Assembly: GCF_050633125.1 (NCBI RefSeq)
Contig: NZ_JBOEFX010000065.1
Location: forward strand, 50,436-114,435
Direction of reading: 5' to 3'
Source: Lewinella sp050633125
Lineage (GTDB): Bacteria > Bacteroidota > Bacteroidia > Chitinophagales > Saprospiraceae
Length of the DNA stretch: 64,000 nucleotides
Position numbers and translations under genes: made by a program. Below are positions 33,500 to 43,700 of this stretch, one piece after another. The first letter of the stretch is position 1. Every line of letters starts with the position of its first letter. The notes beneath the pieces were generated by a model. That model made no database searches, was not told the origin of the DNA, and was given only the letters and a program-made list of their open reading frames with translations.

Positions 33500-35008
33500 A
33501 TGAACATTGAGCAATCTAAGCAAAACATCACCCTCATTGGGGCCGGAATCATGAGCGCTACGCTAGGGGTACTACTCAAAAAGCTGCTCCCAAATGCACA
33601 AATTACCATTTTTGAAAGGCTAGATAAGGCCGGACAAGAAAGCTCCGATGCCTGGAACAATGCGGGCACCGGGCATTCGGCTTTTTGTGAACTAAACTAT
33701 ACTCCGGAAAAAGAAGACGGGTCGATAGATCTGAGTAAAGCTTTACGGATTTCAGAACAATTTGAAGTATCCAAGCAGTTTTGGGCCTACCTCAAAGAAA
33801 GAGGAAACTTGTCTCAAAGGAAAGCATTCATCAATGACATCGATCACATGTCGCTAGTTTGGGGTGCTGATAATGTTGCTTTCCTCAAGAAGCGCTACGA
33901 AGCCATGGTGCAGTATCCCATTTTTGAAGATATGCTTTACTCAGAGGATCCCCAGCAGATCACTGAATGGACTCCTCTCATGATGGAAGGACGCACGGGC
34001 GAAGATCCGATTGCAGCTACCCGAATGGCTATTGGAACCGACGTTAACTTTGGCGATATCACGCGCGGCATGATCCGCTATCTCGAGGATCTGAAGGGCG
34101 TAGAGGTGAATATGGCGCACGAAGTACAGGATATCGAAAAGCAACCAGATGGCCGCTGGCTAGTGGGTACAGAAAACCTCACTACTGGAAAGAGTAAAGA
34201 AACATTAGCCGATTTTGTGTTTATCGGTGCTGGCGGCGGTGCCTTGAAACTACTAGACAAATCAGGCATTCCGGAAGCCAATGGCTTTGGCGGATTCCCC
34301 GTGAGCGGGCAATGGTTGCGCTGCAATAACAAAGATGTTATCCAACGACATGAGGCCAAAGTCTATGGTAAGGCCGCAGTGGGTTCCCCTCCCATGTCGG
34401 TGCCTCATTTAGATACCCGAATGATCAATGGTGAACGCTGTCTGCTGTTTGGCCCTTATGCAGGGTTTTCTACCAAATTTTTAAAAAATGGCTCCTACCT
34501 TGATCTTTTCCTCTCTATTGAAATGCACAACGTTTGGCCAATGCTATCAGCCGGTGCCAAAAACCTGGACCTTACCAAATATTTAGTAGAGCAGGTACTA
34601 CAGGATAAAGAAGATAAGTTCAGCTTCCTCCAGCAATATTACCCGGAAGCAAAGATTGAAGACTGGGAACAAGAAACGGCAGGGCAGCGCGTTCAGATCA
34701 TCAAAAAAGATGGCAAAAAAGGCGGTAAGCTTCAGTTTGGCACCGAAGTAGTGAGCAGTTCCGATGGAACACTTTCTGCCCTTCTGGGAGCTTCTCCCGG
34801 AGCATCTACCTCGGTATCAATCATGCTCGAGGTGTTGGCCAAATGCTTCCCCGATAATCTCGCTTCTCCTGAATGGACCAAGAAAATAAAAACGATGATC
34901 CCATCCTATGGGCAATCCTTGATTACCAATAAAGAACTCCTTGATAAAACCCGTGCAAGGACGACAGACATATTGAAGTTGGAAGAGGATCTTACTAATC
35001 CCGAATAG
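33500..35008 (+). CDS. mqo: Malate:quinone oxidoreductase
   Basis: A 502-residue Mqo. The FAD-binding motif is LIGAGIMSATLGVLL, followed by the family-specific AWNNAGTGHSAFCELNYTP and the C-terminal LLGASPGASTSVSIML. The enzyme is a peripheral membrane flavoprotein that oxidises malate to oxaloacetate and passes electrons to the quinone pool, replacing or supplementing NAD-malate dehydrogenase in the TCA cycle. Length matches the usual 490-505 residues. It overlaps the convergent EEP nuclease gene by 14 bases. Confidence 0.97.
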   Translation: MNIEQSKQNITLIGAGIMSATLGVLLKKLLPNAQITIFERLDKAGQESSDAWNNAGTGHSAFCELNYTPEKEDGSIDLSKALRISEQFEVSKQFWAYLKERGNLSQRKAFINDIDHMSLVWGADNVAFLKKRYEAMVQYPIFEDMLYSEDPQQITEWTPLMMEGRTGEDPIAATRMAIGTDVNFGDITRGMIRYLEDLKGVEVNMAHEVQDIEKQPDGRWLVGTENLTTGKSKETLADFVFIGAGGGALKLLDKSGIPEANGFGGFPVSGQWLRCNNKDVIQRHEAKVYGKAAVGSPPMSVPHLDTRMINGERCLLFGPYAGFSTKFLKNGSYLDLFLSIEMHNVWPMLSAGAKNLDLTKYLVEQVLQDKEDKFSFLQQYYPEAKIEDWEQETAGQRVQIIKKDGKKGGKLQFGTEVVSSSDGTLSALLGASPGASTSVSIMLEVLAKCFPDNLASPEWTKKIKTMIPSYGQSLITNKELLDKTRARTTDILKLEEDLTNPE

Positions 35009-35963
35009 AAAATTCCGCCCAAAGCGGATAATGATCCGAAATCATCCAAGAGATTTGCTGGGTATTGAGGTCTCTGTTTTTCAATACATGCGGAACAAAG
35101 TCGAAGTTTCCTCCCTTAATGTATTCCATATTCAGCTTGGATTTTTTGCTACGCCCATTAAACCAAGCAATATGGTCATAAAATTTGCTCGTATTGAAAA
35201 TACTCCTGGTCACTGCAGCTAAATCATCAGGAATATACAACCCGCTGGAGATAAAAGTTTCGTGTAACAAATCACCCCGAGCATCTACATTAAAATCTCC
35301 TAAGGCAATTAAATTATCACTATAACTATCGGAGCCAGAAGCCCACTTTGCCATCCAGTCCGCAATTGCTTTAAGTTCTGGAATACGGTCTCCACTAGAT
35401 TTGCCATAGAGAATATGGAGGGTTACCAGAATAAACGTTTCGTTTTTGCTCTTAAAGCTCACAGCATAAGGCGTGCGGGCAAACTGCTCTCTTAAAGCTC
35501 CTGCTGAAATGTTATCAAGCTGTTCTTTCGGAACAACCAACTCCGAGGCGAGACCTGAGAGTTTTACTCGACGTGTATCAAATACGAAGGCCATTCGCTC
35601 GCCGTTTCCTGCATCTCCTTCGGTAACATCTGTAAGGATAAAACTCCAGTCATCACCCAATATTTCCATCATTTGGTGCAACCCGGCAACATTGGCTTTC
35701 ACCTCCTGAATAGCAATGACATCAAACCGCTCTACAATAGCACTAATCAGGTAGAGCGAATGCATATCTCTACGAGGAGAATCATTTTTATCCGACTGCC
35801 ATTCCTCAGTGATATTCCCAAATGCTCTAATGTTCCAAGTAGCAACAAGGAGGTTGCGATCCAAACTTTTAGCAGGAATCGATTGGTCGAGTACATTCTC
35901 TAACTCCTCCAGTTCTGCTGCAATTTGGGCAGGAATTTTAGCGGAAGCAAGTTCATTTTTCAT
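34995..35963 (-). CDS. Endonuclease/exonuclease/phosphatase (EEP) family protein
   Basis: A 322-residue EEP-fold protein: LLVATWNIRAFG (metal-binding Asn), VIAIQEVK (metal-binding Glu), NLIALGDFNVDARGD (GDFN motif) and the C-terminal ISDHYPLWAEF (SDH motif with catalytic His) occur in the expected order. The family includes exonuclease III-like and DNase I-like phosphodiesterases; there is no signal peptide, so a cytoplasmic nuclease or phosphatase. Its substrate cannot be predicted. Its 3' end overlaps mqo tail-to-tail. Confidence 0.9.
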   Translation of the reverse strand: MKNELASAKIPAQIAAELEELENVLDQSIPAKSLDRNLLVATWNIRAFGNITEEWQSDKNDSPRRDMHSLYLISAIVERFDVIAIQEVKANVAGLHQMMEILGDDWSFILTDVTEGDAGNGERMAFVFDTRRVKLSGLASELVVPKEQLDNISAGALREQFARTPYAVSFKSKNETFILVTLHILYGKSSGDRIPELKAIADWMAKWASGSDSYSDNLIALGDFNVDARGDLLHETFISSGLYIPDDLAAVTRSIFNTSKFYDHIAWFNGRSKKSKLNMEYIKGGNFDFVPHVLKNRDLNTQQISWMISDHYPLWAEFSIRD

Positions 35964-36120
35964 GGCCAGTGGTTATATCTATCCTCAAGTTATCATTGTT
36001 TTAACACAGAAGAAGTACTTTGTGTTGATTTTTATCAGCATACTTCCTAACAAAGGCTATCATTTGGCATAATAACAGGCCGAAAAAATAACCACTCTGT
36101 CCTTAATACGTTTTTACTGC

Positions 36121-36924
36121 ATGTCAAACAATCAATTGCTTTATTACGAAACCTACCCTTGCGACAAGCCCAATGCGGCTTGGATGCTATTTGTACATGG
36201 CGCAGGAGGAAGTACAAGGACTTGGCGTAGGCAAATTGATGACTTGAGTCAAACTTACAACCTGCTCCTTATCGATTTGCCCGGGCACGGCGAGATGGCT
36301 AAACGCAGCAACGCTGCTGATGTTTACACCTTTGAAGCCATTGCTACTGCCATCTGGCAAGTCGTTGACCATTTAAAGATCAAAGCCTCTCATCTGGTAG
36401 GGGTATCCTTAGGTGCTATTATTGTTTTAGAGATGCGGGAATTACGCCCGAAACAAACCATGTCTATCATCTTATCAGGGCCTATCCTACAGTTAAACAC
36501 CAAGCTAAAAGTACTGGCTTCCATGAGCTTAGGACTGGCCAAAATCATTGGCTATCCCAACTTCTACAAACTTAGTGCGCTGATTATGATGCCGCGCACC
36601 AATCACCAAAAATCGAGAAAAGTTTTCATTAAGGAATCACGCGTACTCACTACCGAGGAATTCCGTAAATGGACCAACATGTATTATGGTCTAAACAAAA
36701 CACTTAAGAGGCTTTTTCAACAACCACTATCACATCCTCATTTACTTGTGAGTGGTGCCCAGGATCACCTTTTTCTTTACGCTGCCCAAGCATACGCAAA
36801 GATGCACAGCCAGTATACCAACTTGAAGATTGTACCCAAATGCGGCCATGTCGTTTCTATCGAAAAGGCGAGTATATTCAACCAATTGTGCCTTGATTTC
36901 CTGAACGAGAAAATGAAAGAATGA
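36121..36924 (+). CDS. Alpha/beta hydrolase
   Basis: A 267-residue alpha/beta hydrolase: oxyanion HGAGGS, the nucleophile elbow GVSLGA (Ser in the GxSxG motif, about residue 95), a late Asp in SGAQDHLFL, and the catalytic His in CGHVVSIEK. The lid region (about 125-200) is basic. The family hydrolyses esters, lactones or thioesters; no substrate is indicated. It has no signal peptide and stands alone, convergent with the small 36950-37366 gene. Confidence 0.9.
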   Translation: MSNNQLLYYETYPCDKPNAAWMLFVHGAGGSTRTWRRQIDDLSQTYNLLLIDLPGHGEMAKRSNAADVYTFEAIATAIWQVVDHLKIKASHLVGVSLGAIIVLEMRELRPKQTMSIILSGPILQLNTKLKVLASMSLGLAKIIGYPNFYKLSALIMMPRTNHQKSRKVFIKESRVLTTEEFRKWTNMYYGLNKTLKRLFQQPLSHPHLLVSGAQDHLFLYAAQAYAKMHSQYTNLKIVPKCGHVVSIEKASIFNQLCLDFLNEKMKE

Positions 36925-36949
36925 TTACTGGCACGCTTCAACCAACAAC

Positions 36950-37366
36950 TTAGAGGAAATTACTAATGTAGTTTAGGTACCCCGTCTTTCCTCCCTCCTT
37001 GCTCCATAATCGCACGGATTTTGATAGCGTTTTTATACATGTTGCATAAAATGCCGGCAACGAAGGTATCGGATTGCCATTAGGTTTAATTTCGGGATTA
37101 TTGACAACTGACGAGTCGGCTTCCAACTCTTCCCTTTCTTCAATAACGTTGAGTATTTCATCTAAAAGCGCTTGACGCCTGTCAGAAGAAGACAATGGCT
37201 CTTTGGCCTCTTTCCCCTTCGCCAGGGTCTGAAAATAGGTAACGAGTTGATCAAAAGCAAATACCACATCACCATCCAACAACTTAGGAAACTCCTCCCG
37301 AATTTCGAGCACCGTAGATTCGATGGATTGCATGAAGGCTTGTTGATACAAGGGTGGTTGTTTCAT
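36950..37366 (-). CDS. Conserved hypothetical protein
   Basis: A 138-residue protein starting at ATG 37364-37366 (MKQPPLYQQAFMQSIESTVL). An upstream in-frame start at 37429 would overlap mnmE and read through a T run, so it is rejected. The protein is soluble and mostly helical, acidic in the middle and basic at the C terminus, with no recognised domain. It follows mnmE by 16 bases and is probably co-transcribed with it. Confidence 0.65.
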   Translation of the reverse strand: MKQPPLYQQAFMQSIESTVLEIREEFPKLLDGDVVFAFDQLVTYFQTLAKGKEAKEPLSSSDRRQALLDEILNVIEEREELEADSSVVNNPEIKPNGNPIPSLPAFYATCIKTLSKSVRLWSKEGGKTGYLNYISNFL

Positions 37367-37382
37367 GTTTTTTTGTTTTTTT

Positions 37383-39260
37383 CTACTTCCCAATGCAAAA
37401 CTTCCCAAAAATATTCCCCAATAAATCATCCGTAGATATCTCTCCCGTAATTTCTCCCAAATGATGCAATGACCGTCGAATATCCATCGCTATAAAGTCG
37501 GAGGTCACCCCAGTTGCCATCCCTTCCAACACAGCAGCTAGTGCTTCGTAGGATTTTTCCAATGCTTCATAGTGGCGAGCATTGCTCACAATGGTACTAT
37601 CGGCATTCACCTTCTCCGAAAGCACAGCCTCATAGAGTTTGTCTTTGAGGTGAGGTACGTTCATGCCCTCGCGGGCGATGATGGGTACCCAGTTGTTTTG
37701 CTCCACCCTCGGCCCCTCCTTTTCGACCCACCCTGGCCCTCCCTCTCCAGGGAGGGAAAAAGGATCATGAAGTTTTCGAAAAACAGATCTTATAACCGCA
37801 TCAATATCCTGAGAAATCTCTTCGTTTGTAAACCGAAGAACATGGTAACCACTTTGTTCTAAAATCTTCGTTCTCTCTTCATCAGATAGCTGAACTTCAG
37901 GTAATTGATGATAGCCACCATCCACCTCAATGACAAGCTGTTTTTCCGCACAATAAAAATCTGCAATAAAATATCCGACAATGTGCTGTCTCAAAAACTT
38001 TTGCCCCGCAACCTGTCGCTTACGTAGTCTCTCCCAAAGCATTTTTTCTGCTAGTGTTTGCTCTCTACGCATTTCACGCGCATAGGCTTTCAGCTTATCA
38101 TAACTTCCCGGATTTGCCGTCCTCCAACCTTTCAGTTCACCTCCCCTCCCTCTAGGGAGGGGCTCGGGGTGGATCGAAAAGGAGGGGCCGGGGGTGGAGC
38201 TATAGTCCTCCCACTTCGTATACGGATTCAAGTCCATTTTATTCGCTACCACCAGCACATGCATACCGGGCGTCACCAGCTTAGCAAGGTCAGCCCGAAC
38301 CTCTGCAGGTTGGGTTTCTACTACATCAAAAACGTAGACGAGCAGACTACTCTGCCGTACCTTCTCCATGGTTTTTTCTACGCCAATGGCTTCAATAGCA
38401 TCTTCTGCTTCCCGAATTCCGGCAGTGTCGATCAGCCGAAACTGGATACCTTTTATATTTAAGACTTCTTCAATGGTATCACGAGTGGTGCCGGCAATTT
38501 CGCTTACTATTGCACGCTCTTCATTCAGCAGAGCATTCAGGAGGGTACTCTTGCCAGCGTTCGGCCGGCCCGCAATAACGGTATTTACGCCTTGCTTGAT
38601 GACGTTGCCTAGCTGAAAACTCTGAATCAACCGCCGCAGTACCCCTTGTATTTTTTCTACTAACTCTCGCAGGTCATCCCGGTTGGCAAACTCTACATCT
38701 TCTTCACCAAAATCTAGCTCTAGCTCAATTAGACTTGCAAAATCGATCAGTTGTTGGCGTAAAGCAGCAATTTCATTACTAAAACCACCTCGCATCTGCT
38801 GCATAGCCAATTCATGGCTCCCCTCCGAACTAGAAGCTATCAAATCAGCTACCGCCTCTGCTTGACTCAAATCCATCTGTCCATTCAAAAAAGCCCTCAT
38901 CGTAAACTCTCCCGCTTGCGCCAAACGCGCACCCTGACGAATAAACAACCGCATCAGCTCCTGGATAATAAAATCAGAACCATGACAACTTACCTCTACC
39001 ACGTTTTCACCCGTATAAGAGCTTGGCGCCACAAACAGGGTCACTAATACTTCATCTAGTATCTTATTTTCTTCATCACGGATAGTACCAAAATGCACGG
39101 TGTGACTAGCTTGTTCACCTAGGTTTTTTCCTTTAAAGGTCTCGTCGACAATGGAAATCGCTGCCGGCCCTGAAAGCCGAATCACCCCAATCGCCCCCAC
39201 TCCCTGCGGAGTAGCTAAGGCCACAATCGTATCCGATAAATTATGCGCAGAATATCCCAT
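37383..39260 (-). CDS. mnmE: tRNA modification GTPase MnmE with an in-frame DUF559 insertion
   Basis: A 625-residue MnmE. The N-terminal tetrahydrofolate-binding domain (about 1-120) and the helical domain flank the G domain: G1 GRPNAGKST, G2 region GTTRDTIEE, G3 DTAG and G4 NKMD are present, and the C-terminal CIGK is intact. With MnmG it installs the cmnm5 modification at the tRNA wobble uridine. Between G4 (ends WEDY, residue about 353) and the G5-side segment WVPIIAREGMN there are about 167 extra residues (about 354-520) encoded by a 501-bp palindromic element. Without them the length is 458 residues, the family norm. The frame is uninterrupted, so the protein is probably translated whole; whether it is functional is unknown. 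Confidence 0.93.
   Translation of the reverse strand: MGYSAHNLSDTIVALATPQGVGAIGVIRLSGPAAISIVDETFKGKNLGEQASHTVHFGTIRDEENKILDEVLVTLFVAPSSYTGENVVEVSCHGSDFIIQELMRLFIRQGARLAQAGEFTMRAFLNGQMDLSQAEAVADLIASSSEGSHELAMQQMRGGFSNEIAALRQQLIDFASLIELELDFGEEDVEFANRDDLRELVEKIQGVLRRLIQSFQLGNVIKQGVNTVIAGRPNAGKSTLLNALLNEERAIVSEIAGTTRDTIEEVLNIKGIQFRLIDTAGIREAEDAIEAIGVEKTMEKVRQSSLLVYVFDVVETQPAEVRADLAKLVTPGMHVLVVANKMDLNPYTKWEDYSSTPGPSFSIHPEPLPRGRGGELKGWRTANPGSYDKLKAYAREMRREQTLAEKMLWERLRKRQVAGQKFLRQHIVGYFIADFYCAEKQLVIEVDGGYHQLPEVQLSDEERTKILEQSGYHVLRFTNEEISQDIDAVIRSVFRKLHDPFSLPGEGGPGWVEKEGPRVEQNNWVPIIAREGMNVPHLKDKLYEAVLSEKVNADSTIVSNARHYEALEKSYEALAAVLEGMATGVTSDFIAMDIRRSLHHLGEITGEISTDDLLGNIFGKFCIGK
37700..38200 (-). mobile_element. 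501-bp palindromic element carrying a DUF559 nuclease domain, inserted in mnmE
   Basis: The ends at 37700-37756 and 38141-38200 are near-perfect inverted repeats of about 56 bp: GCTCCACCC, then CGGCCCCTCCTTTTCGA, then a CCCTCCCT/AGGGAGGG hairpin. The interior encodes, in the mnmE frame, a DUF559/Vsr-like PD-(D/E)XK domain: REMRREQTLAEKMLWERLRK, then GYFIADFYCAEKQLVIEVDG with catalytic Asp and Glu-x-Asp, and a C-terminal GYHVLRFTNEEI. 501 bases is exactly 167 codons. No target-site duplication longer than one base is evident. An internal ATG (MRREQ) could allow separate expression of the nuclease. Confidence 0.88.
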
Positions 39261-39356
39261 GAGGAGTTTTAATAAGAAAGAAACAGCAATACAATCGACA
39301 CAAAAACAAAATTAGAATAAAAATTAGACTTACTAAGAGCTTGTTTGAGACTTGCT

Positions 39357-40544
39357 CTAAGCCCGCTGCTTCCCTTTGAAAAAATAGAGAAAGCCAAACG
39401 CTACGGCAACGCCAAACCAAGTCGGAAGCCACCAAATTTGTGCCCAATTATGGGAATGATCAGCAAGCGTATGGGCACTAACAGTCTGACCAGCAATCGT
39501 GGAACCAATAAAAACACCGATTCCCAGCGTGAGTAAAGAATAAAAACCCTGCCCTGTACCCCGTAAATGAACAGGCACCCGAGTATCCAGATAAATCTGT
39601 GCAGATAACATCGAGAAAATATAGGCCAGTCCATGCATTCCTATCCCCAACATCAGCCAAGCTTCTGAATGAAAATGAATCCCGAGAATAAAACAGCCAT
39701 AACGCAAGCCCCAGGTCAGTAAACCCACAAAAATGATGTACTTCAAACGCCACCGAACAAAAAACCAGGGCAGCGCTAGCATAAAAATGATTTCCGTGAT
39801 CTGCCCCAAGGCCATTTTTCCTGCAGCATTGGTTACCCCAAATTCATTCAAAAATGGATTAACAAAACTGTAGTAATAAGAAGAAGGAATACAAATAAGC
39901 GCTATTGCGATAACCATCACTACGAGCGAACGATCCTTGAACAAAGCCTGCATTTCAGATCCACGTAGACTCTGTAACAAATTTTCTTTTTGCTTTTGCG
40001 GAGGCGTTGCAGGTAGCGTTAAAGAATAAAGTCCCTGTAATACCGAACAGGTAGCCGCTATCTGAAAGGGCAACACTTGATCTTCCACTTTCAACCAACT
40101 TATTAACAGCCCTGCCATGATCCAAGAAACAGTACCCCAAACTCGAATCCGTGGAAAATCTCGCTTGGTATCTTCAATGTGATGAAAACACAGCGCATTT
40201 GATAAACTAAAGGTTGGTAAATAACAAAGCACATACAGCAACATTAACGGATAAAACCAGGCAAACTCCTGCACCTGTGAGACCCAAAACAACAAACCTC
40301 CACCAACAATGTGCAGCAAGCCCAAGATTTTTTCCGTAGAAAAAAAACGATCAGCAAGAACGCCTAAAAGAAAGGGAGAAATAGTCGCGGCAATAGCTGT
40401 AGTCCCATAAATCATCCCCACCTCTAAGCCACTAAAGCCTAATGTGCCTTGCAAGTAGGTGCCCGCTGTTACAAACCAGCTGCCCCAAATAAAGAATTGC
40501 AAAAACTGTAAAACGGAAAGTCGTAAATGGAGGTACGGAATCAT
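39357..40544 (-). CDS. Nucleoside:H+ symporter-family MFS transporter
   Basis: A 395-residue membrane protein with about 12 helices. The N terminus, LRLSVLQFLQFFIWGSWFVT, followed by GTYL and a PFLLGVLADRFF segment, matches the NupG/XapB nucleoside permease family (MFS clan). It should import nucleosides using the proton gradient across the cytoplasmic membrane. The C-terminal helix ends in a basic tail. Length is slightly below the 400-420 norm. It lies upstream of mnmE in the same orientation with a gap of about 100 bases. Confidence 0.88.
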   Translation of the reverse strand: MIPYLHLRLSVLQFLQFFIWGSWFVTAGTYLQGTLGFSGLEVGMIYGTTAIAATISPFLLGVLADRFFSTEKILGLLHIVGGGLLFWVSQVQEFAWFYPLMLLYVLCYLPTFSLSNALCFHHIEDTKRDFPRIRVWGTVSWIMAGLLISWLKVEDQVLPFQIAATCSVLQGLYSLTLPATPPQKQKENLLQSLRGSEMQALFKDRSLVVMVIAIALICIPSSYYYSFVNPFLNEFGVTNAAGKMALGQITEIIFMLALPWFFVRWRLKYIIFVGLLTWGLRYGCFILGIHFHSEAWLMLGIGMHGLAYIFSMLSAQIYLDTRVPVHLRGTGQGFYSLLTLGIGVFIGSTIAGQTVSAHTLADHSHNWAQIWWLPTWFGVAVAFGFLYFFKGKQRA

Positions 40545-40643
40545 CCGCGAAATTACAACGGCTTATTGGTAATTGACATATCGTACTTGCTAAAAATGCA
40601 TGTTATGACTTTCTTTTTCTCAACAGGTGCAAAAAATAAGAAA

Positions 40644-40679
40644 CCGAGTGATTGATCCCAACTTGTATCAATCACTCGG
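40644..40679 (-). terminator. Rho-independent terminator of the 40716-43871 gene
   Basis: A perfect 13-bp stem, CCGAGTGATTGAT (40644-40656) with ATCAATCACTCGG (40667-40679), followed on the minus strand by a TTTCTTATTTTTT run. It begins about 35 bases past the stop of the large peptidase/propeller gene. Confidence 0.85.
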
Positions 40680-40715
40680 CTCCCTTTAGTCAAGTTTTCA
40701 GATTATTCCTTACTC

Positions 40716-43700
40716 CTACCAGCCCGGAATCAAATTCAACCCAAAGACCCCGCGGGTGTTCTTCACCAGCGGTACGGCATAATAAGGCTCCACTACCAAA
40801 GCACCAAACAGATTGATCCTTAACGAAGCACCCGCAGTAAAAATAGGCTTCACTTCTGGATACGCAACAAAAGGATTACCTGTCTCTGGATTAATCAATG
40901 GCTCTCCATTACGATCCAGGGTATAAATAGGGCCACTAAGCTGATCGTTCCGCGTCCAGGCTATTCCTCCATCAATAAAGAGGTTGAAGTCAGAGAACAA
41001 GGCTTTTGACTTTATCAACGCCAACTGCTCTGGCCCCGTAAACGGCAAGCGTACCTCAAAACTGGAAACCAGAATTTTAGACCCTGTCAATTCGTCGAAA
41101 TCTCGACCGGAACCTAAGAAAATCTCTTGGCCAGCTGCTGTATTCAATCCACGAATAAACCAAGGGTAGCCCAAGTATTGAGGAAACAATTGGTCGCTGT
41201 TGCCACCATAACGACCATAGTGGGTAGCACGAAAAGCAAAGCTCACTGGCCGCACAAATTCGTATTTCCGAAAATCTACGGTAGCAGAAGTAAAATTGTA
41301 TTCATCAAAATACTTACCCAACGCCACTCGGTAACGATGCCCGTTTAGCGGAGCCGCCATCCCAAAGGAGGAGTTGTCGCTCACCCAGGCAGCTTCTACT
41401 TGCCCAATTTGAAAACCCGGGATATCATCTACCTTGTTACGTTCTTGCCCTACTAAAAGGTAAGTGTTTGGCTGATAGTAAAAATCACGACGGTCTAAAC
41501 GCCCAGAGTAAAGGGAATAATTGGCATTCAGCTCTACACGCATCGTACTAGACAGTGGAAGCTGCCCGAATACACCAAGCTGTTCCTGAAAAATCCTGGT
41601 CTCAAATAACGATTGTCGATCGACCAGAGAAATAGGTTCTCCTCCGGTTCCGAAAAGTGTATCTCTCAATTCAATTTCACTTCCGTTAAAACTACGGAAA
41701 GGCTGGTGAGACAGGGAAACGCCCCAATTAACTCGGTTCTTGCGATTAATATACGCCACAACGCCACCAACATCTATCAGCTCACCGTTCATGGCAATAC
41801 TGGTAAAGAACTGGTTGTTACCCAAAATATCGCTAAACATCAGGTCTACACCACCAGCAACACCAGTAGTCGTCCCAAAGGTTTGGTTACTTCCAATACC
41901 TACACCGCCGCCGCCGCCGATATAGTCTAGCTTAAATTTAGATTGGTAAATTGCTGGCTGTAGAGAAAGGCTATCGTTTAAATCAACTCCGGCTGTATTC
42001 GACGCTAACAATGGATCTACGATACTCGGGGCTCTTTTATTTACTTTAGGTAAAGTCGCAGCCGTCATATCTACTGCCATAGGGTCTACCACTTCTGTCA
42101 ATAAATCCTCGGCTTCCGCCTGATAAATGCGATAGCCCTGAGAACTAAAATAGGTATACACCAAGCGATTGCGTTTCCTGTCAATGCTAAATGCAGGAGA
42201 GAAATGAGTGATACCACTCACGCCGGTGATCAAATCTGTCAACTGTACCATCTCTGCGGTAGCCTTATCGTAACGATATAAATTGCGATAGCCATCACGG
42301 TTAGATAAGAAAACGATGTTTCCGTTCGCATCTTCTTCCGGATTCAGGTTATCTGCTCCTGGAAAGAAGGGGTAATTCGTGACCACCCCTGAAACTACAT
42401 CCAACTCGGCGATATTAAAGTGGTATTTCCCAAAAGGACGGCTATCCTCGCGCATGCTGCTTTCATCGGTTGCAAAATAGAGCCGGCTACCGTCTTCTGA
42501 CCAACTTGCGTGCAGTTCAGAGAAAGGGGTGTCCGTCAACTGGGTCACCTTTTTAGTACGAATATCAAAAGCGTATAAGTCTACTTGGCCATTTACCAAG
42601 CCCGTCACCACAATCGTTCGGCGATCTGGCGACCATGCTGGATTGCTAAAAGCTGGCACGCCTGGGATTGGTTCTTCAAAAGTAGTTTTACCGGTTTCTG
42701 CATCACTGATGAGAAGAATATTGTCGCCTTTCGCAACGCCCACATAAGCAAATTCTTGGCTATTAGGCGACCAAGTACCTGATGATTCGATATAATTGAA
42801 ATCATCGATATGGCCGCTACGGGTACTGCTCGCTACCTTACGAATAACTTTACCTGTGCGGGCTTCCGCCAGAAAAAGGTCAATGCCAAAAACATCTTTC
42901 TCGGAAAGAAAAATCACATAACGACCATTAGGACTGATTTCAGGAGCAATGTTCAACCGGCCACCGTTTTCTTTACTGATCAATTCTTTTCCAGGAAACT
43001 GCTCTGTTCGGCCGTCAATCATTTTTTGATAATAATCAACAATACTGTTTTTCCATAATTTCGAAAGATCGTCACTTCCCATACCGAGGACTCGCTTAGA
43101 TGCAGCATCAAAACCATACTTCGCTGTTTCCTCAAAGAAAGGGGCTATAATATCGTCCCCTTTTAAACCAGTGACAAATACCCAAAACATCTGCCCATAG
43201 CGATAGGGAAAATATTTAGGGTTATTGAGTTCCTTCAGAGTAGGAAAATCATCGTGCAAAACGGCATCGCGCATCCACATTGCTGTATGAGCATCCACTG
43301 ATCCTATCGACAAGTACTCTGCCAGGCCTTCTACCATCCAAAGCGGAAGATTTCCCAGATTACGCAGGCTCGTAGAGTCACCATTAATGATCATGTTATA
43401 CTGAAAAGCATGTACCAGCTCGTGCCCCAAAACATGGTGCGTTTGCTGGTTCGACATAGCAATGGGCATAATGACCCGATTTTTAAAGGCCTCCGTCACT
43501 CCGCCAGTCCCCACTCCAATACTACCACCGATAGCATTGGTTTGCTGAAAATCAGCATGGTTCGCATAGAGAATAAAAGGGTTTCGTTCCTTGATCGTGT
43601 CGTGTAAGATCGCTTGGTGTTGCCAATACCATTCTTCCGCCTGAGCGACAAAATTCTGGATATAGGCATCATTATCGAGGTAGTGATACAACTCGAAATG

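Noticed and set aside
34995..35008. Frameshift between mqo and the nuclease gene
   Set aside because: Both are full length with intact motifs; the 14-base overlap is simply tail-to-tail.
37700..38200. Intein in MnmE
   Set aside because: There is no Cys or Ser with splice-motif context at the N junction and no terminal HN followed by Cys/Ser/Thr; terminal DNA inverted repeats of about 56 bp also speak against an intein.
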